A DNA stretch of 64,000 nt from Streptomyces sp. NBC_01716 (GTDB taxonomy: Bacteria; Actinomycetota; Actinomycetes; Streptomycetales; Streptomycetaceae): assembly GCF_036248275.1 (NCBI RefSeq), contig NZ_CP109181.1, forward strand, positions 1,302,001-1,366,000, in the 5' to 3' direction. The notes beneath the pieces are model-generated. The model searched no databases, was not told where the DNA came from, and saw only the letters and a program-made list of their open reading frames with translations. Below are positions 42,589-50,467 of this stretch, piece after piece (the first letter of the stretch is position 1; each line of letters starts with the position of its first letter). The translations under genes were made by a program, and so were the position numbers.

Positions 42589-43449
42589 TCACAGCTCCTT
42601 GCGGACATCCTTGAGGATCTCCTTCGTGCGTTGTGCAGTTGCAGCCTGAGCCGCCATGCGGTCCATGACCTCAAGGTGGGTCGCCACCTCTGGACGCGCG
42701 TCGAGATAGACGGCGCCGGTCAGGTACTCGCTGTAGATCATGTCGGGCAGTTCGGGCATGGCGAAACGGAAGAGCACGAACGGCCCGTACGTCCCGGGGT
42801 GGTGTCCGGAGGAGAACTCCGCGATCTGAAGGGTCACATTGGCCATCTCGGACGCGTCGATCAGCCGGTCGATCTGCTCGCGCATGATCTCGGGCGTACC
42901 GACGGGACGGCGAAGCACCGTCTCATCCATGATCACCCACAATCTGGGTGCGTCCGACCTCGTGAGCAGTGACTGACGCTGCATACGCAGTGCCACATGG
43001 CGGTCGATGGCCTCCGGCTGGACCTGCCCCACAGCGCCGGCGTGCATGACCGACAGGGCGTAGCCCTCCGTCTGGAGCAGCCCGGGGACGAAGTGCGGCT
43101 CGTACGCCCTGATCAGGGAGGCGGCGCCTTCCAGGCTGACGTACATGCTGAACCAGTCCGGCAGGATGTCGTGGTACCGCTGCCACCAGCCGGGCTTGTT
43201 CGCGTCCTCGGTCAGCTCGACGAAGACCGCGGCTTCGTCGTCGCCGACTCCGTAGGCACGCAGGAGTACCTGCACATAGGGGACTTTGAGCGTGACCTCG
43301 GCGGTCTCCATCCTGCGGACAGTGGCCGCCGCCACCCGGAGAAGCTTCGCGGCTTCCTCGCGTTTCAGGCCGGCTCTCTCGCGCAGATCCAGCAGACGCC
43401 TGCCGAGTACGACCTGTCCCACGGTCGGGGCAGACCGCGGTTCACTCAC
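42589..43449 (-). CDS. XRE-family regulator with DUF5753 domain
   Basis: The 286-residue protein has an N-terminal helix-turn-helix (GLKREEAAKLLRVAAATVRRMETAEVTLK) and a DUF5753 C-terminal domain (YVSLEGAASLIRAYEPHFVPGLLQTEGYA, LWVIMDETVLRRPVGTPEIMREQIDRL, FVLFRFAMPELPDMIYSEY). The GTG at 43449 has GGAGG seven bases upstream. It forms a two-gene unit with the DUF397 gene and is divergent from the HATPase gene, the usual Streptomyces arrangement of developmental regulators related to BldD-pathway or WhiJ-like systems. Bases 43450-43649 hold no gene. Confidence 0.93.
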   Translation of the reverse strand: MSEPRSAPTVGQVVLGRRLLDLRERAGLKREEAAKLLRVAAATVRRMETAEVTLKVPYVQVLLRAYGVGDDEAAVFVELTEDANKPGWWQRYHDILPDWFSMYVSLEGAASLIRAYEPHFVPGLLQTEGYALSVMHAGAVGQVQPEAIDRHVALRMQRQSLLTRSDAPRLWVIMDETVLRRPVGTPEIMREQIDRLIDASEMANVTLQIAEFSSGHHPGTYGPFVLFRFAMPELPDMIYSEYLTGAVYLDARPEVATHLEVMDRMAAQAATAQRTKEILKDVRKEL

Positions 43450-43649
43450 TTTGGAACCTCCCCATGCACGGTTGCCAGCAGTGTGCCATGCCCTCGCCAG
43501 TAAGAACACGGCACTCTGAAAAATTCACAGTGCTACTTGCCAAGTGTCGCGCACGGGTGGAGAGTAGTTCGGTGAACCAGCTCCTGCAGCTGTCGTGCTC
43601 CGCCCGGAGGTTTCGCACGGTGCTGCTTCCCCACCGTTAGGAATCGGTC

Positions 43650-44111
43650 GTGGCACCTGGTAACGCGCTCACCCCCCCGCTGATGACCTTGTGCCCTGGC
43701 AACGTTGTCCGACGCTACGGATTCGCACTACCGGCCCACGCTGAGTCGGTCTGCCGAGCCAGACAGCTCACCCGCGAGCGGCTCGGCCGCTGGGGCACCA
43801 CGGACGACACGCTGGACACGGCGATCCTGATCATTTCGGAGCTCGTCACGAACGCCGTCGTCCACGCCCCCGGGGACCACGTCATATGTGAACTGCGCGA
43901 AGGGAACGGCCGGCTGCGCATAGCGGTCGAGGACCAGGGGTTCGGCCCCGTGGGTCCGCAGTTGCACCGCGCGTCCGACGACGAGGGCGGCCGGGGGCTC
44001 CTTCTTGTGGACGCGATGAGCAGTTGCTGGGGAACACACGACACGTCCGCCTACGGCGCCGGGCGTGTTGTCTGGGCCGAGCTGCCACATGAGGCGGGGC
44101 AGCCATGTTGA
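43650..44111 (+). CDS. Anti-sigma-factor-like ATP-binding protein (HATPase domain)
   Basis: The 153-residue protein is a GHKL ATPase of the RsbW/SpoIIAB-like type: ISELVTNAVVHA (N box, about 63-74), VEDQGFGPVG (G1) and GGRGLLLVDAM (G2). Such Streptomyces proteins often serve as stand-alone kinases or anti-sigma factors beside XRE/DUF397 pairs. The GTG at 43650 follows AGGAATCGG; ATG 43683 is a possible alternative. The 3' end overlaps the next gene. Confidence 0.9.
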   Translation: MAPGNALTPPLMTLCPGNVVRRYGFALPAHAESVCRARQLTRERLGRWGTTDDTLDTAILIISELVTNAVVHAPGDHVICELREGNGRLRIAVEDQGFGPVGPQLHRASDDEGGRGLLLVDAMSSCWGTHDTSAYGAGRVVWAELPHEAGQPC

Positions 44112-44533
44112 TGGACGCGGTACGCCGGCTGGCCCGTGGGCTGCGTGACGAGGGGAGCGCCTTCACGCAGCTGCCGCTGCCGCCGACCCTGCCCGCCTCG
44201 CTCGGATGTGACGCGGTGGGCGTCCCCGCGAGGCACGGATTCCGGCTGATGGGCAGGCTGCCGAGCACCGGCTGCGTCTTCGCCGACACCGACTGGTGGT
44301 GGTGGATCGTCCCCGCCGGCTCGGACCTCGAACTCGACTGGCCCCGGCCCGCCCTCTACGTCTCCGGGACCCGGGTCCCGGCCGCGCGGCCCCGGCTGAT
44401 CCACTGGCCGGACGCCCCCACGCCGTACACGCCGCCGATCCCCTTCTATCTGATGGTCTGCCAGCTCGCCGGGGCGACGCCTACGTGGGAGGCACGGCCA
44501 CAGGCGGAGATCCCGGTGCGGCAGCACGGCTGA
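44105..44533 (+). CDS. Hypothetical protein coupled to the HATPase gene
   Basis: The 142-residue protein is not recognised. It has a basic-helical N terminus, one long stretch with four tryptophans in succession (DTDWWWWIVPAGSDL) and a proline-rich C-terminal half (DAPTPYTPPIPFYL). There is no signal peptide or membrane helix. The ATG overlaps the HATPase stop by seven bases, so the proteins are made together; small conserved partners of this kind are common after such HATPases. A strong hairpin follows. Confidence 0.7.
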   Translation: MLMDAVRRLARGLRDEGSAFTQLPLPPTLPASLGCDAVGVPARHGFRLMGRLPSTGCVFADTDWWWWIVPAGSDLELDWPRPALYVSGTRVPAARPRLIHWPDAPTPYTPPIPFYLMVCQLAGATPTWEARPQAEIPVRQHG

Positions 44534-44535
44534 GA

Positions 44536-44560
44536 ACCGCCCTTCTTACTGAAGGGCGGT
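44536..44560. terminator. Perfect hairpin terminator between convergent genes
   Basis: ACCGCCCTTC and GAAGGGCGGT form a ten-pair stem with a five-base loop, two bases after the hypothetical gene's stop and 12 bases from the convergent kinase stop. Confidence 0.85.
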
Positions 44561-44571
44561 CCGGGGCGGAT

Positions 44572-45567
44572 TCATACGCGGCCTTGTACGGAGAGCGCGT
44601 TCCAGGTCGCCTCGTCGGCCGCCAGGAGCTCGCGCGTCCGGTCGGGTGGCGGCAGCGGGCCGTGGTCGGCCAGGACGCGCAGGGCGGAGGCCGCCGTCAG
44701 ATGGCCGAGCCGCAGGGCCTGTACGGGATCGTCGTACCGCAGCAGGCCCGCGAGGAATCCGCCGGCGAACGCGTCGCCCGCGCCCACCGGTTCGACCACC
44801 CGCACCTTCGGTGCGCGCACGGTGTACGTGTCGGGGCCGATGTAGGCGGTGGCCGCCCGCGCCCCGTCCTTGACCACCAGGACGCGCGGCTGCGGCAGGA
44901 GGGCGCGGACCGCGCCTGGGCCCGCGCCGTCGCCCAGCGTCTTGCCCCAGAGCGCCTGTGCCTCGTCGAGTCCGACCAGGACGAGGTCCGCGCGGGCCGC
45001 GAGCGCCAGCAGGATGCCGGCGGCCGGCTCGTCGCCCCAGAGCGCGGGGCGGTGGTTCACGTCGAAGCTGACGGCGTACGGCCGCCCTGGACGCAGTGCC
45101 CGCTCGACGAGCGCCCGGCAGGACGGCGAGAGCGCCGGGGTGATGCCCGTGAGATGGACGAGCGCGGCGTCGCGCAGGGCCGGTTCGTCCAGGACGGACG
45201 GTCCGAGGGCGGAGGCCGCGGATCCGGTGCGGTAGTAGTGGACACTCGTCGCCTCCGTGCCCGGGTTCTTGACCAGCAGTCCGGTGGGGCGCGCCGGATC
45301 GGTCCGTACGCCGGAGACGTCGACGCCCGACGCGGCGATGCGCTCCCTGACACGCCGTCCGAAGGGGTCGTCGCCGAGCGCGGACACCCAGCGGGCCGGG
45401 ACCCCGTGGTCCGCCAGATACATCGCCACGTTCGACTCGGCGCCCGCGACGTCGAGCCGCAGCAGCTCGGCGGTGTCGAGCGGGGCGGCCGGGTCGGGCG
45501 CCAGCGCGGCCATCGTCTCGCCGACGCAGACGACCGGTCCGGGGCGTAGCAGCGGGGCCGTACTCAC
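44572..45567 (-). CDS. kdgK: PfkB-family sugar kinase, probably 2-keto-3-deoxy-galactonate/gluconate kinase
   Basis: The 331-residue protein is a ribokinase-type kinase: VVCVGETMAALAPD at the start, GGAESNVAMYLA-like AGAESNVAMYLADHG, and the catalytic VEPVGAGDAFAGGFLAG near residue 255. The LLVKNPGTEATSVHYYRTGSAAS segment is typical of KDG kinases. It would phosphorylate 2-keto-3-deoxy-galactonate from the dehydratase encoded upstream, feeding the aldolase. The GTG at 45567 overlaps the aldolase stop (GTGA). As the last gene of the block it is followed by a terminator. Galactonate rather than gluconate is inferred from the neighbouring dehydratase and alpha-galactosidases. Confidence 0.88.
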   Translation of the reverse strand: MSTAPLLRPGPVVCVGETMAALAPDPAAPLDTAELLRLDVAGAESNVAMYLADHGVPARWVSALGDDPFGRRVRERIAASGVDVSGVRTDPARPTGLLVKNPGTEATSVHYYRTGSAASALGPSVLDEPALRDAALVHLTGITPALSPSCRALVERALRPGRPYAVSFDVNHRPALWGDEPAAGILLALAARADLVLVGLDEAQALWGKTLGDGAGPGAVRALLPQPRVLVVKDGARAATAYIGPDTYTVRAPKVRVVEPVGAGDAFAGGFLAGLLRYDDPVQALRLGHLTAASALRVLADHGPLPPPDRTRELLAADEATWNALSVQGRV

Positions 45568-46214
45568 GCGGGGTCCTGGCCCTCGGCACGTACGACGCCG
45601 AGGAAGGCGCGGGCGCGGGTGCGCAGTTCTTCGTGGCCGGATCCGGCCGGTGAGTCGGCGGCGGTGCCCACGAGCGGCGATCCGACGCCGACCGCGAGCG
45701 CTCCTGCGGCCAGATACTCCGCGGCGGCCGTGGCGTCGATGCCCCCGACGGGCACGAACGGGACGTCGGGGAAGGGGCCTTGGAGCGCGCGCAGATACGC
45801 GGGGCCGCCGGCCTGGGCGGCGGGAAATATCTTCAGCGCGCAGGCTCCGGCGCGCAGCGCCGCCACGATCTCGGTGGGTGTCATCACACCGGCGAGCACC
45901 GGCAGTTGGAGCTCCCGCGCGGTGTGGACGCCTTCGCAGACGGCGGGAGTGACGACGAAGTCCGCACCGGCGCGGCGCACGGCGTGCGCGTCGTCGGCGG
46001 TCAGGACGGTGCCCGCGCCGAGGGGCGCGTCGGGTCCGAGCGCAGCGCGGGCCTGCGCGATGACATCGAGCGCGTCCCGCCCGCTGAGCGACACCTCGAC
46101 GAGCGCGACGCCCTCCTCGATCAGCGTGAGTACGGTCCCGAGCGCCGCGTCGGGGTCGTCGCCGCGCACGATGGCGACGAGTCGGTGGGCGCGCAGGGCG
46201 GCCGTCAGATCCAC
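45564..46214 (-). CDS. KDPG/KDPGal-type aldolase
   Basis: The 216-residue protein belongs to the Eda/DgoA class I aldolase family: VAIVRGDDPD (catalytic glutamate region follows at EVSLSGRDAL), GAGTVLTADDA, ADFVVTPAV and the Schiff-base lysine in ACALKIFPAAQAGG (about residue 126). It splits the phosphorylated keto-deoxy acid into pyruvate and glyceraldehyde 3-phosphate. The GTG at 46214 follows GAAGGAA by eight bases. It is coupled to the kinase gene. The 547-base gap upstream separates it from the rest of the galactonate genes and contains an RHS remnant. Confidence 0.9.
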   Translation of the reverse strand: MDLTAALRAHRLVAIVRGDDPDAALGTVLTLIEEGVALVEVSLSGRDALDVIAQARAALGPDAPLGAGTVLTADDAHAVRRAGADFVVTPAVCEGVHTARELQLPVLAGVMTPTEIVAALRAGACALKIFPAAQAGGPAYLRALQGPFPDVPFVPVGGIDATAAAEYLAAGALAVGVGSPLVGTAADSPAGSGHEELRTRARAFLGVVRAEGQDPA

Positions 46215-46260
46215 GGGTGGGTTCCTTCTCGTGAGTGGGGTGGGTGGTCGAACGCCGAGG

Positions 46261-46593
46261 CTATGTGCGCCGCCGGGGCGGGGTGGGGCTCGCGCCCTGC
46301 CGGGGAGCGGCTGACGACTCGTTGGTGCGTGCGGTCGCACGGTGGAGGGCCGCCCCGGGGGGGCTTCCCGATCTTGACGGGCCGTCGTAGCGGTAACGGG
46401 CCGTCTGGCCCGCCGGGTCCGTCACGCCGACCGGACGCGACGCCGCGTCGTAGGCGTACACGGCGCTCTTCGTGGTGGGTTCGGCTGTAGCCGGGGCCAC
46501 GGAGCCCGCGGGAGCCGCCGGAGGCACCGGCGGAGGAGCCTGAGACGTTACGGGTGGCGACACCGACTGCGGTGGCACGGCCTCGCCCGACAC
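46261..46593 (-). pseudogene. Orphan RHS-repeat fragment
   Basis: A 110-residue frame has one clear RHS/YD repeat (VYAYDAASRPVGVTDP, ARYRYDGPSRS). A proline/alanine-rich linker precedes it and a non-conserved tail follows. RHS proteins normally have hundreds of residues and many repeats, and upstream a stop codon closes the frame without a signal peptide, so this is most likely a remnant. A small functional protein cannot be excluded. The adjoining 46594-46761 holds nothing recognisable. It interrupts the galactonate block. Confidence 0.5.
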
Positions 46594-46761
46594 CAGGCTC
46601 GCGGAGAAGATCGCGCCCGACCGTTTCCGTGGTCAGGCGCTCCCTGATCCGGTCTGATCGGGAAGACACCCCTGGTACGGGACGTACTCGGTCGGCTGAA
46701 GACAACTCCGTGGCAGGGGACGGGCCCCGCCGTCGCGGCGGGCCGCAGGCGCGTGGCTCGT

Positions 46762-47652
46762 TCATGGGGCCGGCTCGGCGGTGGTCGTCGTGACCGTGAG
46801 GCGCCAGCGGACCTCGCCCGACGCGGGGACCCGCGCGGCGTCGCCTTCGCCCGCCGCCGACAGGTCGAAGACCCGGCCCAGCATGGGTTCGACCCCGATG
46901 GATCGGTACGGGGCGCCGGCCGGGAAGCCGCCGAGGTTGCGCCAGAGCGCTACGGAGACGGGCTGTCCCGCCGCCTCGACCGCCAGGTGCAGCGTGTTCC
47001 GCCCGTCGTGCACCGACACCTCCGATGTGGCGACGACGGCGCCCACGGCCGTGCCGTCGTCGGGGCCGAGCCGGTCGAGTGACAGACCGCCGGCCTGCGG
47101 CCAGGCGCCCGCGTGCCAGTCGGCGCCGTCGTCCGGGTAGAGCCGGACGGGCGTGCCGTGCCGGATGGCCGGGGTGGCGCGGGGCGACACGTCCAGGAGC
47201 GCGTGGGCGGCCCAGAGGAAGCGGTAGCCGGATGCGGCAGTCAGCCGGTAGTCGGCGACGAGGGCGTGTTGTGGATGTCGCGTCGTCCGACCACCGGGAG
47301 CGCACGGCGTCTGGTTCAGAACACGCCCTGGGGTGTCGCCCTCCGTACGGATGTCCGTACGGATGCGGCGCGTGAGCCGGAAGTCCGGGCAGTCGACATA
47401 CTCCTCGTCGCCGTCGCGGCGCCAGGGCCGGGACCACGCGTCGCCGTGGTCGGGGGTGCCGCGCACCGTGGGGACGCACTCCTCCAGTCCCCCCGCGTCG
47501 GCGAAGGCGTCGCCCGGCGCGACGAGGGGGCGCCTCGGCTCGTCGCGCCGCCACAGCCACTCCCGGCCGCCCGCGCACAGCGACGTCCAGCGTCCGCCGT
47601 GCGCCGGGTCGGTGGTGACGGACAACGGTTCGCTCACCGGTCCGCTCACCAT
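46762..47652 (-). CDS. Aldose-1-epimerase-like (mutarotase fold) protein with small in-frame insertion
   Basis: The 296-residue protein resembles galactose mutarotase-type proteins: GGRWTSLCAGGREWLW, GGLEECVPTV, YRFLWAAHALLDVS and RSIGVEPMLGR with the active-site glutamate. It could interconvert sugar or lactone forms in galactose oxidation, and might fill in for the absent lactonase, although that is only a suggestion. The ATG overlaps the dehydratase stop (a GTG three bases later is also possible). Residues about 108-130 are extra compared with the family and are encoded by a 69-base element with inverted ends (47261-47329), inserted without frame change. Confidence 0.8.
   Translation of the reverse strand: MVSGPVSEPLSVTTDPAHGGRWTSLCAGGREWLWRRDEPRRPLVAPGDAFADAGGLEECVPTVRGTPDHGDAWSRPWRRDGDEEYVDCPDFRLTRRIRTDIRTEGDTPGRVLNQTPCAPGGRTTRHPQHALVADYRLTAASGYRFLWAAHALLDVSPRATPAIRHGTPVRLYPDDGADWHAGAWPQAGGLSLDRLGPDDGTAVGAVVATSEVSVHDGRNTLHLAVEAAGQPVSVALWRNLGGFPAGAPYRSIGVEPMLGRVFDLSAAGEGDAARVPASGEVRWRLTVTTTTAEPAP
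47261..47329. mobile_element. 69-base miniature element with ten-base inverted ends, inside a gene
   Basis: AGGGCGTGTT (47261-47270) and AACACGCCCT (47320-47329) are perfect inverted ends. The length is exactly 23 codons, so the mutarotase-like frame continues through it. The encoded residues (for example NQTPCAPGG) do not belong to the protein family. From memory, similar ends occur on Streptomyces mobile elements. Confidence 0.55.
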
Positions 47653-48791
47653 TCGGCGAACGATCCGTCGTCGTGGCGCCAGATTGGGTTGCGCCAGGCG
47701 TGCCCGGTGCGGTCGGCGGCCCGTACGGCGTTCTCGTCGACCGTGACGCCGAGCCCGGGAAGATCGGTCCGGCGCGCGTGGCCGTCCACGAAGCGGAACG
47801 GCTCCGTGTCCACGACGTACGACAGCAGATCGGCGTCCTTGTTGTAGTGCAGGCCCCTGCTCTGCTCCTGGATGAGGAAGTTCGGGGTGCAGAAGGCGAC
47901 TTGGAGGCTGGCGGCCAGGGCGATCGGACCGAGCGGGCAGTGCGGTGCGAGTTGCGCGCCGTAGGTGTCGGCGAGCGAGGCGATGCGGTGCACCTCCGAT
48001 ATGCCGCCGGCGTGCGAGAGGTCGGGCTGCGCGACCGCGATGCCCGCGGCGAGCGCGGGCAGGAACTCGGCCCGCCCGTACAGCCGTTCACCGGTCGCGA
48101 TGGGCACGGGGCTGGATTCGACCAGTCCGGCCAGCAGATGTCCGTGCTCCGGCAGCAGCGGTTCCTCCACGAACAGCGGGTGCAGCGGGGCGAGTTCGGA
48201 CAGGACGCGGCGGGCGCCGGCCGGGCTGAAGCGGCCGTGGAAGTCGACGGCGACGTCCCGGTGCGGGCCGAGGACCGCGCGCGCCGCCGCCACGCGGTCG
48301 ACCACGGAGGCGGTCTCGGCGGGGCTGGTGATCGGGGACGTACGCCCGGCGGCGTTCATCTTCACCGCGGTGAAGCCCGCCTCGACCTGTGCGGTGACCT
48401 CGTCGGTGAGCCGGGCGGGTTCGTCGCCGCCGACCCACGCGTACACCCGCACCCTGTCACGGACAGGTCCGCCGAGCAGGGCGTGCACGGGGGCCCCGTA
48501 CGTCTTGCCGGCGATGTCCCACAGTGCCTGGTCGATCCCGGCGACGGCGCTGGAGAGGACCGGGCCGCCCCGGTAGAAGCCGCCCTTGGTCATGACCTGC
48601 CAGTGGTCCTGGATCCGCAGCGGGTCCTGGCCGACGAGATACTCGGCGAGTACGTCGACGGCCGCCCGTACGACCTCCGCCCGGCCCTCGACCACGGGTT
48701 CGCCCCAGCCGACGGTGCCGTCGTCCGTCTCGATACGGCAGAACAGCCAGCGGGGCGGGACGAGGAACGTCTCCACGCGAACTATCTTCAC
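47646..48791 (-). CDS. dgoD: D-galactonate dehydratase (enolase superfamily)
   Basis: The 381-residue protein fits DgoD: N-terminal GFYRGGPVLSSAVAGIDQALWD loop, VKMNAAG, metal ligands in VDFHGRF, FVEEPLLPEH and PIATGERLYGRAEF, and the catalytic histidine in LAPHCPLGPIALAASLQ. It dehydrates D-galactonate to 2-keto-3-deoxy-galactonate. The GTG at 48791 overlaps the GntR-type gene stop. Position between the dehydrogenase and the kinase/aldolase supports an oxidative galactose route. A related enolase-superfamily substrate is possible but less likely. Confidence 0.93.
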   Translation of the reverse strand: MKIVRVETFLVPPRWLFCRIETDDGTVGWGEPVVEGRAEVVRAAVDVLAEYLVGQDPLRIQDHWQVMTKGGFYRGGPVLSSAVAGIDQALWDIAGKTYGAPVHALLGGPVRDRVRVYAWVGGDEPARLTDEVTAQVEAGFTAVKMNAAGRTSPITSPAETASVVDRVAAARAVLGPHRDVAVDFHGRFSPAGARRVLSELAPLHPLFVEEPLLPEHGHLLAGLVESSPVPIATGERLYGRAEFLPALAAGIAVAQPDLSHAGGISEVHRIASLADTYGAQLAPHCPLGPIALAASLQVAFCTPNFLIQEQSRGLHYNKDADLLSYVVDTEPFRFVDGHARRTDLPGLGVTVDENAVRAADRTGHAWRNPIWRHDDGSFAEW

Positions 48792-49579
48792 TTCGCCTCG
48801 GAGCCTTTCGTCTCGGGAGCGGCGGCCGGTCCGGCCGGGTCGGCCGTCCCGGTGGTGCCGGAAGTGCCGGAAGTGCCGTGGACCTTGTCCAGGTCGCGGA
48901 CGGCCTGGTCGAGCAGGGCGCGCATGGCCTGCTGGGCGGCGTCCGGGTCCTGGGCGCGTACGGCGTCCAGGACGGCGCGGTGGCTCGGCACGGGATCCTC
49001 GCCGTGCGGCGACGAGTGCACGATCCGGTCGCGGTGGGCGAGGCCGGACTCGATGACCATCTCCATGCGTTCGAGCAGTTCGTTGTGGGTCGCGGCGAGC
49101 AGCGCGCGGTGGAAGGCGAGGTCGGCGTCGACCGCGTGCGCGGCTCCGCCGTCCCCCTCCCCCATCTCCGTCAACGCGGCTTCCAGCGCGGCGAGATCGG
49201 CGTCGGTGCGCCGCTCGGCCGCGAGCCGGACGGCGGCCGGTTCGATGATGCCGCGCACCTCGCCGAGGTTGCGCAGCAGTGCCAGGTCCGCGCCGGCGCT
49301 GGTCCCTTCGGCGAACTGCCAGCGCAGGACGTCGGCGTCGAGGAGGTTCCAGTCCGCGCGGGCCCTGACGAACGTCCCCCGGCGCTGTCGCGCGTCGACC
49401 ATTCCCTTCGCCGCGAGCACCTTCAGCGACTCGCGCAGGGCGGTCAGGCTGACGTCCAACTCGCGCTGGAGTGCCACGAGATCGAGGGTGGCCCCCTCGG
49501 GGATCTCGCCGCTGAGCACCCGGCGCGCGAGAGTCTCCACGGTCTGGCCGTGCACTCCGCGGCGCGCGTATGGCGTCAT
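48788..49579 (-). CDS. GntR/FadR-family regulator (DgoR-like)
   Basis: The 263-residue protein has an N-terminal GntR winged helix (ETLARRVLSGEIPEGATLDLVALQRELDVSLTALRESLKVLAAKGMVDARQRRGTFV) and an all-helical FCD ligand domain (VDADLAFHRALLAATHNELLERM, SHRAVLDAVRAQDPDAAQQAMRALL). The C-terminal tail is a low-complexity GTSGTSGTTGT run. Its gene sits inside the block and its stop overlaps the dehydratase start, so it likely senses galactonate or a keto-deoxy intermediate and represses these genes. AAAGG lies about 11 bases upstream of the ATG. Confidence 0.9.
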   Translation of the reverse strand: MTPYARRGVHGQTVETLARRVLSGEIPEGATLDLVALQRELDVSLTALRESLKVLAAKGMVDARQRRGTFVRARADWNLLDADVLRWQFAEGTSAGADLALLRNLGEVRGIIEPAAVRLAAERRTDADLAALEAALTEMGEGDGGAAHAVDADLAFHRALLAATHNELLERMEMVIESGLAHRDRIVHSSPHGEDPVPSHRAVLDAVRAQDPDAAQQAMRALLDQAVRDLDKVHGTSGTSGTTGTADPAGPAAAPETKGSEAK

Positions 49580-49635
49580 GTGTCGTTCTGCCTTTCTGCT
49601 GGTCGTTCGTGAGCGGCGGTGGTCGTGCGGAGTGG

Positions 49636-50397
49636 CTAGGCCGAGGCCTTCACGACACTCCATCCGCCGTCCACGAGCAGACTCGTTCCGGTGATGTAGG
49701 ACGCCTCGTCGGCCGCCAGGAAGGCGATCGCCGCGGCGACCTCCTCGGGGGTGCCGAAGCGGCGTGCCGCCGTGCCCTCGACGCTGAGCGCACGGTCCTC
49801 CTCCGGCACCCGGTCCCACGCGGCGGTGAGGATCGGGCCCGGCAGTACGGCGTTGACCCGCACGTCCGGCCCGTACTCGACGGCGAGCTGTCCGCAGAGC
49901 GAGAGCAGCGCGCCCTTACTCGCCGCGTAGGCGGGGTGGCCGGGGATGCCCATGTGCGCGTGGACGGACGATGTCAGCACCACGGCGCCGTGGTGGGCGC
50001 GCAGATCGGGCAGGACGGCACGGAATCCGAGGAAGCCGCCGGTGAGGTTGACGGCGAGCTGGCGCTCCCAGGAGGCGACGGTCATCTCGTGCGCGGGGGC
50101 GACATCCACGGTGTAGGCGTTGCTGACGAGGACGCCCACGGGTCCGTGACGGTGGGCGGCGGCCACGACGCGGTCCCAGTCGGCCTGCTCGGCGACGTCC
50201 GCCCGTACGAAGTCGGCGCGGCCCCCCTTGTCGCGGATGCCGGCGGCGACGGCCTCGCCGTGCGCCGTGTCGATGTCGGCGAGGATCACGGCGGCGCCCT
50301 CGGCGGCGAGCCGGGAGGCCCCGGCGGCCCCGATGCCCGACGCGGCTCCGGTGACCACGGCGACGCGGTCGTGGAAGCGGGCTGGTGCGTGGTTCAT
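49636..50397 (-). CDS. SDR-family dehydrogenase, candidate sugar 1-dehydrogenase
   Basis: The 253-residue protein is a classical short-chain dehydrogenase: cofactor motif VVTGAASGIGAAG (residues 14-26), LADIDTA, SNAYT in place of NNAG, active-site serine in VVLTSSVHAHMG, and YAASK (Y/K pair) with VNAVLPGPI. In this block it is the natural candidate for NAD(P)-dependent oxidation of galactose to galactonolactone, but SDR substrates cannot be read from sequence. It is separated by 70 bases from the GH36 gene and by 56 from the GntR-type gene. Confidence 0.9.
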   Translation of the reverse strand: MNHAPARFHDRVAVVTGAASGIGAAGASRLAAEGAAVILADIDTAHGEAVAAGIRDKGGRADFVRADVAEQADWDRVVAAAHRHGPVGVLVSNAYTVDVAPAHEMTVASWERQLAVNLTGGFLGFRAVLPDLRAHHGAVVLTSSVHAHMGIPGHPAYAASKGALLSLCGQLAVEYGPDVRVNAVLPGPILTAAWDRVPEEDRALSVEGTAARRFGTPEEVAAAIAFLAADEASYITGTSLLVDGGWSVVKASA

Positions 50398-50467
50398 GGG
50401 GCGGTTCGACTCCTCAGGGTGCGGGGCCGCCTTCCGGCGTCCTGGGCGACTGTAGTGAGCGTGCGGA

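Noticed and set aside
46205..48091. 628-codon minus-strand frame through the mutarotase and dehydratase genes
   Set aside because: It is an out-of-frame shadow of DgoD and the mutarotase-like gene, rich in R/P/S without domains.
48788..48850. Glycine/threonine/serine repeat as a mobile or regulatory repeat
   Set aside because: It encodes the low-complexity tail of the GntR-type regulator and is explained by coding sequence.
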